This document shows positions 26,000 to 40,790 of a stretch of 64,000 nt of DNA, in pieces; within the stretch, counting starts at the first letter, position 1; each line of letters starts with the position of its first letter. The stretch comes from Pagrus major (lineage: Eukaryota; Chordata; Actinopteri; Spariformes; Sparidae). The notes under the pieces were generated by a model, which worked only from the letters and a program-made list of their open reading frames with translations, was not told the DNA's origin and did not search any database. Location: positions 2,790,021 to 2,854,020 of the forward strand of contig NC_133218.1 of the NCBI RefSeq assembly GCF_040436345.1. Direction: 5' to 3'. The translations under genes and the position numbers were made by a program.

Positions 26000-28985
26000 A
26001 GAGAAAGAAAACTGCAGCAGAGAAGACGGGAGGAGGAGGGAAATGCCTCAGCACCCAGACCTCTGACACAGAGTTCACTGGCAGGGTCTTTTCAGAGATG
26101 CAGGGAATACCCAGGTACTGTACATACAATGAAATAAATACTTTAGTCAAACTGATTAAATATAGATTACGATCTTCAGACATTCATATAATATATTCAG
26201 CCCACTGAAACTTGTTATCTAAACGAATTAATTTAATGAAACTGAAAACAAGAATAATGATAAAATAACAATATATATACCTCTATATGTATCAGGGTCA
26301 AGGTAAACTATGTTTACTATTATGATAACCTTTTTGCATAATTGTGAAAGATATAATTGAGCTTAAACTTGTTAAGTCTCTCCTGCAATCCCTAAAGACG
26401 ATCGGGAGATGGTGGTGTAAGGCAATATGCCTTTAAAAAACGGTCCTGTGTTCTAATAATAAAAAGTATCAGTATCATACGGTATCGGTATCGGTATCAG
26501 CGATATTGGTCTTGTATTACTTAGTACCGGATTGAAACCACATTTTTTGTATCACCCACACCTAATGGCCAGAATTTTAGTTTAAAACCAAAAAAAAACA
26601 AAAAAACATTATCAACAGAATGTGAGGAAACTACAGTGTTGCTATTCTGTCAAAGATGTCTATGAACTGTGTTGTGCCTCGGTCTTGGAGGCTGTGTTCA
26701 GTCCCTTTGTGGTTTCCAGCTGCGTTCACTCTCAGGCTGTCAAATTCTGCTGAGCTGGGCCTCATCGCCTTTGGTGACTCCCCATGTGATCTGAGGTACC
26801 GGTTCAGACAAACTAACTTAGCTAATTAGCTAATGGTAGCTAGCAAAGAGCATCAGTTGTCATTCACTCTGGTGATATGCTTCCCCTTATGTTTTTAGAA
26901 TTTAAGTTATTGTATGGTTTGTTAAACCTTGTGACCCTAAGCCTAACCCGCTGACCTTAAGGGTGGATCAGCTATTTTCATTTGAGTGCCACGTCCCTGA
27001 TGTTAATGTTATAGCCTAAAATTTGTAATTGTATGCCCTCAATGTTGTGTCAGTATTTTCACCATGGTATCAAACATGGTTTTGAATGTCAATATTTTTC
27101 AAGGTTTTGCGCCAAAGTTAGAAATTCCAGTATTGTGACAACACTACTTTACACACAAACATGGGAATGCAGTGTTTCCCATAGGAGTTTATGAAACTAT
27201 GGCCCCCGATAGAAATTTTTGCACATTTTAAAATTTGCATCAATCTGGTGCACTTAAAATAGGAGGCTATATCATAAAAAACATGAACATAAATCAGAAA
27301 TAGTAGAAAATATAAAATGTAGGGGAAAAAACACAACACTGAGCTTTGGGTCTGCTTCCTGGTGATTTGAAACAAGTCCAGTTGCCTATGATACAGCACC
27401 TAGATTTTCCTGGTGATTAGTTACTGATTAATAACTAGTTACTCCAGAGTAAGTGAACTTGACTGAGAGACCAGATAATAATTGTCATGTCTGGTTGAGG
27501 CTACAGTTGGAGTGCACGTGCATATTAATGTGTGTACTCAATGGACCTGCTCCGGAGTAGGGCCAAGCCGCACCTGCCCCGCCTCCAAGTGGGCTGTGGT
27601 GATGTCTTGCAACTGCGGCCAAACTGTAACTTCACCCATCTCTCCCTCAAACAAGTGTGCGTTTCAAATCGATACTTTCATGTCTGTGCAGGAAACCTGA
27701 GAGAAAGACATAAAAGTCAGTGTGTTCAGCTCTCAGTACTTTTGTAGCTTCTAACTGAATCTCTTAAGTTTATCTTGTCCCGTTTGTACTTTCAAGCATC
27801 TGCTGTGTTTGACTATTTCATTATGTTCACTTTCAGCTGTTTCAGGAGTCATGTTTAGTTACTGCTGCTGAAAACACGTTTCCTGTAGTGCTGCTTATAA
27901 TAAAAGCTTTTAAATGACTAAATAACGGGGGGCTTTTATTGTGAAGAAGTTATGGAAATGAAAGGTGTTCGTACCTGAATTAGTGGAGCCACTTTGTTAG
28001 CGGTGATTCTTCAATTGTACTGTGGGGATCGGGACAAGCGCGTCATTGGTTTAAGACACGCAAATCCCAGTGATATATACTGGGCTGCCGCTCCAAGTCA
28101 AACCGAGGAGAGCCAGGCCGGCAGATGTATATGGAAAAATGACATGTATGTGTGTGTTTGTGTGTGTGAGAGAGGGCATATGAGCTACAGCAGGGGGTGG
28201 GGGGCTTGACTGACTGGGAGTCAAGGATGTTTTGCTGAAGCAATGGCACAAAACATTAGAGATCTACAGTGCTATATCGGATCATTATGAGACTATGGCG
28301 AGCCAAATTACACTTTTGTGTGCTGCCAGAGTCTAATTGATTTATGGGAAACACTGGGTTGAATTTACAATTTTACAAATATTTGAGCATCCCACGTGGA
28401 CAAACAGCACTGGTTCTGTTAAGAATACAACACCAGATAAATATAAAGCAATAGCCAAAAATGAGTAAATAACTAAGTTAAATTGGAAAGAGCCAGGTCA
28501 CAAGCTATTACTCAACTCACAGAGAGAAAATAGCACAATCAGAGCATGTTATCCTGAATCCTGCCTTACTCACAACATTAATCATTTCACAATCTCATTT
28601 TTGTTTAAATCTCTGACTAAAACAGCTCCTGTACAATAGCCCTGAAATAAAGCAATTGTTTGATAGTAATCACTATGAACAATGCAGACTCCTCCTCCCC
28701 ACTCCCCCAATAAAAAAGAAAAATTGTCCTGGCATCTTTGTTTTGTCTCTGCCTTCAAACAATCAGCATTTTCAAATAATCCTTATATCTACTTCTTTTC
28801 TCTTTCAGTTACACTACAACAACGAGTGCAAGTTTAGAGAAAAGCTTCTCGCCAACAACTACAACGCCTATGAGTCGGTGGTCTACCCAAGGATGTACAT
28901 CGGCCTGAGTAAGAATGGCAAAACAAAAAGAGGAAACCGAGTGTCACCCGCCATGACGGTGACACATTTCTTGCCAAGAATCTAG
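22471..28985 (+). CDS. fgf4: Fibroblast growth factor 4 (three-exon gene)
   Basis: Secreted FGF4/6-subfamily ligand for FGF receptors with heparan sulfate; roles in vertebrates include limb/fin bud and early embryo signalling. Coding exons 22471-22756, 24642-24745 and 28809-28985 (286+104+177 bases) join to 188 aa; human FGF4 is 206. Residues 1-22 are a signal peptide and NGT (27-29) is a glycosylation sequon. [20 protein letters not shown] (59-78) is the subfamily signature. Exon 2 encodes ISPVERGVV and [13 protein letters not shown]. Exon 3 encodes [20 protein letters not shown] and ends [18 protein letters not shown] chose the ATG at 22471 because it directly precedes the signal peptide and has G at -3 and +4. 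An in-frame ATG at 22363 would add 36 residues with no signal character. Linkage to fgf3 favours fgf4 over fgf6. Confidence 0.94.
22757..24641 (+). other. fgf4 intron 1
   Basis: 1885-bp GT-AG intron with a short CA/GA microsatellite (23568-23600). No element ends were recognised. The acceptor is TTTCTCTGAAG|GT. Confidence 0.88.
24642..24745 (+). CDS. fgf4: fgf4 exon 2
   Basis: 104-bp middle exon encoding the end of Ser96 through Ser130 ([16 protein letters not shown] to GKLYGS). It ends in phase 0 before donor GTGAGT. Size and phases equal those of fgf3 exon 2. Confidence 0.93.
25880..25995 (+). pseudogene. BED-finger trace running into a CA microsatellite
   Basis: Around 25895 one frame reads [14 protein letters not shown], a C-x2-C knuckle. 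In the other frame [12 protein letters not shown] runs straight into (CA)n (25946-25995), as if the repeat grew from the His codons that end a BED finger. No other transposase part was recognised. The finger assignment is tentative and rests on the surrounding hAT ends. Confidence 0.4.
25946..25995. repeat. (CA)25 microsatellite
   Basis: An uninterrupted AC/CA run inside the hAT relic. Confidence 0.97.
28809..28985 (+). CDS. fgf4: fgf4 exon 3
   Basis: Acceptor CTTCTTTTCTCTTTCAG|TTA. Encodes residues 131-188 from [20 protein letters not shown] to THFLPRI, with TAG at 28983-28985. [14 protein letters not shown] is the conserved heparin-binding loop of the FGF4/6 subfamily. Confidence 0.94.
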   Translation, partial: LHYNNECKFREKLLANNYNAYESVVYPRMYIGLSKNGKTKRGNRVSPAMTVTHFLPRI

Positions 28986-33524
<4,539 letters not shown>

Positions 33525-33532
33525 ACAGCATG

Positions 33533-34227
33533 AAGTGTTGGGGGTAACTTATTACAAAAGCAATGTGTTACAGTAATATATTTCTTTTAGTGGTAACGGA
33601 GTAATATAATGCATTACTAATAATACTTTCAGTAATATATTACTACAGTTATATCATGTAACGCGTTACAACAACATGAGATATTAATATAGGCTCTGCG
33701 TGTGTTTAATATAGCCGAGCCTATAAGTTCTTTGTTCAGTCTCTGTGTGACTGAAATGAGCCATATATTGTAGCCTAATGATGAAGCCTAATCCTCCGAG
33801 AGCACTTTAATTTTCATTCTTGAATCACATATGTTCATGCATTCCTTGTTCCGTGGACTAAAATAAAAAGGCATAGAAAAAGAGATTTTTGTCTTGTCAT
33901 GTCATTATAGGCTACGTTATAGAAGGTATAGGTCTATTGTGTTTCATATGACTGAGCCTACAATTAAAAATATTTATTCCTATCTCATAATATATCAGAC
34001 TGTCTGCCTGCTCATCACTGTGTCCAAGGACATTCCTTTATTTAACAAGATCTAGGCTATTTCATTGTTATTATATAGGTTATTTGGGCATTTTGTTGAA
34101 AGTAGTGTAATAAATAATATATTACTCTACGCAGACAGTAATATTGTAACGTAATATATTACTTTAAAATGAAAGTAACTAGTAATATGTAATATATTGC
34201 ATTTTGAAAGTAACTTGCCCAACACTG
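33533..34227. mobile_element. hAT-type MITE (695 bp), copy 1, with 8-bp TSD
   Basis: The left tip AAGTGTTGGGGGTAACTTAT and the complement of CAGTGTTGGGCAAGTTACTT are flanked by a perfect 8-bp duplication ACAGCATG (33525-33532 and 34228-34235). The subterminal regions are built of GTAATATATTAC-type palindromes. There is no coding capacity. A second, inverted copy lies at 62528-63345. Confidence 0.88.
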
Positions 34228-34235
34228 ACAGCATG

Positions 34236-36117
34236 TGACTGGGGGTAATCCAGATGTGTGCATCCACAAATACAGCAAACAGACAACTAAGCTCATTGTC
34301 ACCTTGAATCCGTTTAAATATTTTTTCAAGGACAAGACAAACTCAAGTTTCTGCAATGTTTATGGACTGAAAGTCAACACCTAAAGTTTGTGAAAATGTC
34401 AGTTTCTCAAAATTTCAGTCTTGAAATGTATAAACCCATGTTGATGTCATCCAGGTCATGGTAATTATAGACACAGCACTTAGTATTAACCCATGGCTTC
34501 CTTTCAACATTACATAGTAACAATATGAGTCAAGCTGTGGAATAGTACAAACAAATAACAATTAACACCAGCATACAAGAGTCTACAGTACTTTCATCTA
34601 CTTTTAGTAGTCCAATTAGATTTCCATAAAGTTGAGGGAAACTCAATAAACTGCTTTCAAAAAGAACAGTCAAAACTGAAGCAACAGAGATCAAGATATC
34701 CTGACTTTTTTTCCCCTTGTATGAATCATGCCCCAAACCTCTCAATCCTACACCAGCCAAAGGTAAAGATAGAAAGTTCCACAAGCAACACAGAAGACAT
34801 TATATGACAGTCTTCACAGCCTGTACAGTACTCCTCATCACAAGTAAACTCATCATCATGTGTAAAATTGGTGGAGTGCACAAAGGTACCAATATGTCCA
34901 TAAGAATATTCATGTTCACAATAGGGACCAATAGTGGCCCTGTGTAATTAAAAGTTGGTTAGTTTCCAGTAGTGCCCTTAAGTTAATCAGAAGCACTGAT
35001 TAGTCATTATCAGTCTGATCAGTCATTATTTTCAATTCCAAGTTCCCAAACTTTTCACCAAATTAGTTATTTGTGTAAATATGTAAAACAAATAAATGAT
35101 GCACAAACATTTCAAATCCATCCATCCATTTGATGGAATGGTGCAGCCATACAAAACAAATTATTTCATTAAGTCTTAACAGTTAGAGGAAGATAATTTC
35201 AACAACTTTTAAATAAACAATCTTTATCTTTAAACCTGGTTCCTATTTTTTTAAACATATTTTGAGATCTAAATGACAAGGTGCAAAGGTTTTGGAATAG
35301 GTCCAGTTGATCATTTTCAAGTAATGTGTTCAAACACCAAAGCCACACAATAACCCAAACAAACTAATCAGCAGTAGCAGCAACAGTTGACCAGTGACTT
35401 CCATGTTCTGTAGGGTAAAATGACGGCTGGATTTGATGGAATCTGCTGGTTTAGAACTGAACAATATAACGGATATTCCTTGTTTACCAGAAAGGTTTTA
35501 TTACATTTCAGTGACACTTTAACCAAGCAACTATCACCCTCAGGTCAGGAGCATACCAAAATAAAGACACCTGTGGGTGCAGCCTCGCCTTGAGTTGTAG
35601 CTAGTTTTGCGGGTAAACAAAATACCGCTTCAGCCTCTTTCCCGGTCTTCTGCTGCTCCTGTCGGAGTCACTCAACCTCTGGAGCTGCTCTTCAGAGTGT
35701 CTCTGGGTGCATTAGGTAGAGTGGAAAGGCAGGGTGCCTCTGGGCTGGCTTACAGCTGCTCTGTCATCCGGCCTATCAGTTCTACCTAATGAGGCCAGAG
35801 ACACTGCATTTGCGACAGATAGTCTTGGTGGTGTGTTTCCTGGGGCAACTACAGCTCAAAGTCCAGAACAAGTCCAGGTTAGGTTTAAGCACAAAAACCA
35901 CTTGGCGAGGGTAAGAAAAACATGCTGTTTTGGCTTAAATTAGCTGCCGGTTTTGGTCACCACAAACACGACTGTAAAGTGTCCCAAAGTCTCATTAAAA
36001 AAATATCCAATGGTGTCACATTTACAAATGTTGAAATGCTGTGGTTCTTCGTCTAGTGTCCACTGTACCTTCCACAACACGACATGAAAGCCTTTTTATA
36101 AGCATGATAAGACATCC
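34236..36117. other. Intergenic DNA, mostly featureless
   Basis: Fragments include GTCATCCAGGTCATGGTAAT near 34446 (also present in related form near 18445) and a third copy of the GTTAGG/GCACAAAA family (about 35878-36050). No gene was recognised. Confidence 0.5.
35876..36050 (+). repeat. Dispersed repeat with GTTAGG / GCACAAAA motif, copy C
   Basis: AGGTTAGGTTTAAGCACAAA, ACCACTTGGCGAGGGTAAG, TTTTGGCTTAAATTAG and TTACAAATGTTGAAATGC follow the order seen in the other two copies. Confidence 0.6.
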
Positions 36118-36325
36118 ATCTATCCATCCGTTATCTGAAACCGCTTGTCTTCTTCAGGGTCACAGGGGGCTGGAGCCGATCCCAGCTGACACTGGGTGAT
36201 GGCAGGGTACACCCTTTATAAGTCGCCAGTTCATCACAGGGCTGACAAATAGGGACAAACAACCATTCACGCTCACAATCACACCTACGGACAATTTAGA
36301 GTAACCGATTAACCTAAGAACAGGA
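36118..36325 (-). mobile_element. Non-LTR retrotransposon 3' tail, copy 1
   Basis: An ATCCATC-type tail (36115-36128) is followed by AGGGTCACAGGGGGCTGGAG, CCGATCCCAGCTGACACTGG and GGACAATTTAGAGTAACCGA. The same segment recurs at 56665-56865. It is a 3' end very common in fish genomes, with a GGATGGAT-type tail when read on the minus strand. The exact family is uncertain. Confidence 0.6.
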
Positions 36326-36361
36326 AGAACATGCAAACTCTGCACAAAAAGGCCCTGCCGG

Positions 36362-36415
36362 GCAGTGGTGCTTCTAGCTTGCATGACGCCCTGGGCGAAC
36401 CTCACCTGGGCAAAT
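36362..36415. repeat. Terminal fragment of a CAGTGG-tip MITE
   Basis: CAGTGGTGCTTCTAGCTTGC and ATGACGCCCTGGGCGAACCT match, in inverted orientation, the right end of the 130-bp element at 63135-63264. Confidence 0.55.
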
Positions 36416-37039
36416 AATCAGAGTATCATAATAAAGGGAACACTTGAAATATTTGTTCAGATGTGTGAGTATAAGTATATACTGTATGTCACTGGGTCCA
36501 AGTAAATTTAATTGGCACACAGCGTAAAGATTTTTTTTTTAAATTACAGTTTTAGAATCCCTCAGGAATGATGCAGATGCAGCTCCAAATCTCTAGCAAA
36601 CCATAGCAAAACATCTGAACATTACCTCTGCCAACTTTTATGCTAATAAAGTGATGTTCCATTTAAAACGTATCAGGTACCAAACTATATATTTCAGTTA
36701 TATGTTACCATAGGTGCTCAAAAAAATAGCCCAATTGGGCTCCACTCTGGCTTTACAGGTTAATCCATTATGGAGATGACAAATCAGCCTTTGAAATACC
36801 TGTGTAATCTGGAGGAGTTTGTAAACTCCAAAAATAACCTCAGGTTGAGACCTCAAATATCTGACAGAAACTATGCATTATAAATTAGCGCATGGCATCA
36901 GGGAAGATAAGTTCACCCAAAAATTGGAATTCTGTCATTATTTCTCCATATTAAAATGACAAATTCATTGTTGTGGGTTTTTTAAAATCTGGCTGAATAA
37001 TACAGCTGTTTATATCAAAGAGGTTAGCAGTAACCTATT

Positions 37040-37640
37040 CCAGCTGATTCCAGAACCCACTAAGACTACTCCAGGTCTACCCAGATTGATTTAATCTTTA
37101 ACAATAGGACTGACAAAGTTATTGCTTCTGGAGTCTTTGAACTCGGAATTGGTGATCATTGCCCTGTAGCTTTTTAATTGAGCTTTTGCATAGTGACATT
37201 ATACATCTGTAATCCCAGACGTTGAATTCACAAAATCCCTCCTTTCAATCATTAACAATCATGCACCATTCAAATTTTTCAGAATAAAAGACAGCTCAAA
37301 CCCTTAGTTTTCACCTCATTATCAGCTTTAATTACATAGAAGAATGGAGCATGGTCACTTGTCCAACACACTGATCGTCATTTAGACAGCTTAGAAATAA
37401 ATGCACATCATCTGTGAGAGCTGCCAAATCCAATTATTATTTACCTTTATCTAATTACTTGTTCCTCATCAAACCCTGCTAAATTTTGGAAAGCAATTAA
37501 CTCAAACAAAAACAAAGCCACTATATGCACATATTAAATGTTTTGACCATCTGACCTCTGAACAGGAAGAGGTTTGCCAAGCTCTGAACAGACACTTTGC
37601 TGATGCTGGGCATGTATTTGAAAAGGTATATACAGGGCCT
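37040..37640 (+). pseudogene. Non-LTR retrotransposon ORF2 fragment (endonuclease part)
   Basis: One frame reads QIDLIFNNRTDKVIASGVFE and continues LGIGDHCPVAF. This is the C-terminal end of the apurinic-type endonuclease domain of fish LINEs, with the terminal (S/G)DH motif. Further on, broken pieces such as PAKFWKAINSNKNKATI (about 37480) look like the region before reverse transcriptase. Several stops and shifts show an old, inactive fragment; the reverse transcriptase itself was not found. An L2/jockey-like origin is likely but not certain. Confidence 0.6.
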
Positions 37641-37645
37641 GCTGC

Positions 37646-37894
37646 TAGGGGTGGCAAAAAATCTATTTACATTAGAATGAAGATTCTTATCTCCTACAAT
37701 TCAGAATCTCACTATTGTCAAAAATTGATTTTCAAAATGTTAATTAGTAGCGTGATGTTGATGGAACAAAAAAGACCAATCCCAACTGAGAGAGTAGTGC
37801 AGCACCTGGACAATTTACAGTGCACACACTAGATTGTTCTTGAAGTTTATCTTCAAACAAGGCAGCGGTTGCAAGCACAAGATTCACACCCCTA
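37646..37894. mobile_element. Possible short hAT-type MITE
   Basis: TAGGGGTGGCAAAAAATC at the left and GATTCACACCCCTA at the right are inverted tips about 249 bp apart. Flanking 8-mers (CCTGCTGC and ACTGCCAC) match at only 5 of 8 positions, so the duplication is not convincing. Confidence 0.4.
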
Positions 37895-38693
37895 ACTGCC
37901 ACTACTAAAAATGATTGTGTATGTACCATGAACTGCATTTTTCACTTCATCTTAGGTTGTATTTGAAGCACTGCAAGCCATTGATTCCAGGGGTTCCACT
38001 GAAGCGAGCAATTTAGATCCCTTCTTTTTAAGACTGTCTGCTCCACTTACCACAGACCCACTAATACAGTGCCTAAAGAAAGTGTCACCCTCTTGGATGT
38101 TTTCCCCTTTTATAAATGGCGTCATGGTCAATATAGTGTTGCTTTTTTCAAAGTGATGAACACTAGTAATTATAAAGTGTGTAATGGCTGCGATGCCCAT
38201 GCTCATGCTGATGGAAAGTCATTTCTTAGTCCACAAAACATTTCTGGATATTCACAGCAATACAATTTTGCAACATTCTCTGAAACAACTGAAATATATG
38301 GGGACTTATTTTAAAACACAAAAAAGTGAGGGAAACAAACTTTGCCTGTCCAGCATAATCCAAGTCTCCGGAAGCCTTGAGATCCCAAATTGATTTGAAA
38401 ACACAATACTAACACCTTGACACGTGGTTGAGTGTGTGCACCAACTTCAGCGCCCTAGTACAAAGAATTGCTTCTTGTGAAGAATTTCTCAGAAAATTCT
38501 TAGAATCTAGGGATGTAATGGTATGAAAATTTCACACCACGGTAATAGTGACCAAAATTATCACGGTTATCGGTATACCGCGGTATTTTATGTCTTCAAA
38601 ATGTTGAAAAAACACTGATACACTGATAAATTGAAATAATTTCACCAAGATTTATATTTGAATAGATTTATTATATATTAAAAGGGTTAAGGT

Positions 38694-38792
38694 ATAAGCA
38701 GCCTGTTTTTGAAACGCGTCCTTTAATGTCTGCGTTACAGAGGTAGAATGAGATGTACTGGCAGTAGCACTCGATTGGCCAGCAGACCATCT
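38694..38792 (-). pseudogene. Start of transposase exon 2 (copy 1 only)
   Basis: After a good acceptor (TTTTTTTCACAG) the frame reads RWSAGQSSATASTSHS and TQTLKDAFQKQAAY. This is the Ser-rich linker that follows BED fingers in ZBED-like hAT transposases. It joins in phase 0 with the exon at 39508-39747. The sequence then leaves the family, marking the internal deletion point. Confidence 0.6.
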
Positions 38793-39507
38793 CTGTGAAA
38801 AAAATGAATAGAAAATGTCATTATTAATTATTACTGTCATTGTTACTTAATACTAAGGGTGCAACCAACAGATCACAAAACTCACAATCTAGATCATATC
38901 ACTTTTGTGAGAAACAGGTTGGATAATCTTTTAGATCAAAACAAAAAGGATTATTGTTAAATTAATTATGAATACTCTATTTTGGCTCTTATCTCTATCT
39001 AGGCACTTGTTATATTCACCATTTTATATTATTCTTTATATATAGTCTATTCTACAAATAATCCACAAGTATTATATATTTCTGATATTACTTATATATA
39101 TATTGGCTGTCTGTCTCTGTCTGCTTGCTCGTCTGTTGTCAATGGACTCGGTCAATCTGATTGGTCTAATGGCTGCTGAGCCACAGGTAGACGCTGCTCC
39201 GGTGAACGGAGCTGAGATGAAAGTCAGTCATCTCAGTCAGTTTGCATTCACTAACTCAGTCCACCCAGTACGTGTTTGTCTCAAATCCTCCTCACTGCAG
39301 CTCTGCATCAATATCAGGGGAATTATCAGGTCGACTTTAAAAAGTGAAATCTACAATTAATAAGCGGTTCAGATAACGTGTCAAATCACGGATCAACTTC
39401 GTTCAGTTATACCACTATCTGGTCAGTTTACATTAGTGACAACAGCAAATTAGACAGAGAAAACTCGACATACACACATCATGCACCCGAGCTTAAGGTT
39501 AATTTAC

Positions 39508-39747
39508 CTTGCATTCGCTGAACAGTTGAGGGTGATGGTCGCGCAAATGAGTAAGTAAATTGGATGTGTTGCTGCCCCTCGCAACAACTTTCTTCTTGCA
39601 GCTCCTGCAGATAGGGCTGCCATCCTCGACCAGCTGTCCCTGAGCATTCTTATAATAACCAAAATATGCCCAGACTTCAGATTTGGTTCTCTTTGAAGGC
39701 GGAAAAATGCCTTGAGGGCCGCTACTATCACGTCCTCCCTCCGCCAT
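39508..39747 (-). pseudogene. BED zinc-finger exon of a hAT transposase, copy 1
   Basis: Eighty codons from ATG (39745-39747) to a GT donor (AAG|GTAAAT). The BED finger reads SEVWAYFGYYKNAQGQLVED, then C-x2-C in PICRSCKKKVV, then TSNLLTHLRDHHPQLF with the His pair. A longer frame continues upstream to 39861, but the ATG at 39747 is the natural transposase start. It is a DNA-binding domain without a catalytic domain. The open frame is intact, but the element as a whole is truncated. Confidence 0.8.
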
Positions 39748-40295
39748 GTCTTCTTCACTACATAACAAGCGCACGTTGCACGCTGCGCCTGCGTAGGGAG
39801 ACTTGGATAAAGTATCTCGCGAGTTTTCCACACCGTGGTTATTGACCGCGGCGGTTACCATGGTAATTAAAACTTAACCGGTAACCTTCACCGTCGGGAA
39901 TTTTACCGTGGTTTACCGTGACACCGGTAACCGTTACATCCCTATTAGAATCACAACATTTTCTAAGACTACTTCCTTAAAATTAAGACTAGCTCCTTGT
40001 AAAGAAAACACAAAAGCATCGAAATATGTATTTTTCTCTAACTGAATAAACAAGCTGTTCTCAGAGGAAAATAAGGTCCCCAGGACACTGTTTAAAGCTA
40101 AACAGGTGGCAGGGTCCGCCACATATAAACAAAGTAAAACAGTATGAAATTGTGTTGTCCTTTGAGGTCAGTTTGTTTATTCAGTCATGAAAATAAAGAA
40201 ATTTGTTGATTTAGATTGTTTAGGCAGAAAAAAAAACAGTCAATGAAGATCTTATCTTCTGATTAAAATTTCTTCCTAAAAACTACATGGTGTAC

Positions 40296-40790
40296 CTTTA
40301 AAGGTGCATTTTGTAAGATCTGGACAAAATTTTAGTTAAAAACATAAAAAAAATTAACTAACTCTATCAACGGAGTGTGAACAAGTAACAGATAAGATGT
40401 CCAAGATGTCTATGTACTGTATTGCAGAGATATCCACTGCTAAGCAGCCTAAGGACGGGCCATCTTTCTGTAATAAGTCCATCTGGCCTGGGGGACGATA
40501 GTGAGTCACTGTAGCCTCTAGTGTGCCGCAGGAGAATATGAAGAAGTGGAGCCAGTTGGAGGGAAATACTGCAGAGAAGTTGGAACAGCCTCAGTTAGTT
40601 ATTCAGTAAACACAAAGATGCAGGTGGTCCAGAAAAACAACTTTAATCATCATCTCAAACAACAGCTCCTGAAAAGAAAGGACATCCCCGGCAGAGAAAA
40701 GAAGCAAAGTAAAAAGAAGCTAAACAGGAGTACATATTGTCGGGGCTTTCCAACGCTGGAGACAACTGTGGGTGAGTAAAGAGCTGAACT
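40296..40790 (+). repeat. AAGGTGCA-tip repeat copy with coding-like segment
   Basis: TTAAAGGTGCATTTTGTAAG and TTTTAGTTAAAAACATAAAA match the fgf4-intron copy. The frame 40546-40779 is rich in Lys/Arg (LKRKDIPGREKKQSKKKLNR), which may be a trace of an element protein. I cannot name the domain. The right end was not found. Confidence 0.5.

Larger units (their letters stand above)
25548..26564. mobile_element. hAT-type element (~1017 bp) in fgf4 intron 2
   Basis: The ends are AAGGGGTGTGCGATTC and the complement of TAGGTGTGGGTGATAC, flanked by the 8-bp duplication ATGGCCAG (25540-25547 and 26565-26572). Inside are a CA microsatellite, stretches of ATCGGTATCGG near 26490, and a short BED-finger-like trace (see 25880-25995). 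It is non-autonomous and diverged. Confidence 0.8.
25519..26690 (+). repeat. AAGRTGCA-tip repeat copy in fgf4 intron 2, split by a hAT
   Basis: TTAAAGATGCAGTTTGTAAG begins the copy, which is interrupted at 25548-26564 and resumes as CCAGAATTTTAGTTTAAAAC. It then matches the copy at 40296-40440 (CAAAGATGTCTATGAACTGT versus CCAAGATGTCTATGTACTGT). Comparison with that uninterrupted copy confirms the insertion point. The right limit is uncertain. Confidence 0.65.
38508..39944. mobile_element. BED-finger hAT element, copy 1 (1437 bp)
   Basis: Inverted tips TAGGGATGTAATGG and (right, complement) TAGGGATGTAACGG are flanked by a perfect 8-bp duplication TTAGAATC (38500-38507 and 39945-39952). Subterminal DNA is rich in CGGTAT/ACCGTG palindromes. 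On the minus strand it keeps the first exon of a transposase (39508-39747) and the start of a second (38694-38792); the catalytic region is gone. It is nearly identical to the copy at 54463-55672. Confidence 0.92.

Noticed and set aside
22471..28985. Calling this gene fgf6 or fgf24
   Set aside because: The core sequence is FGF4/6-type, not FGF8/17/18/24-type, and tight linkage to fgf3 points to fgf4. Sequence alone does not fully exclude fgf6.
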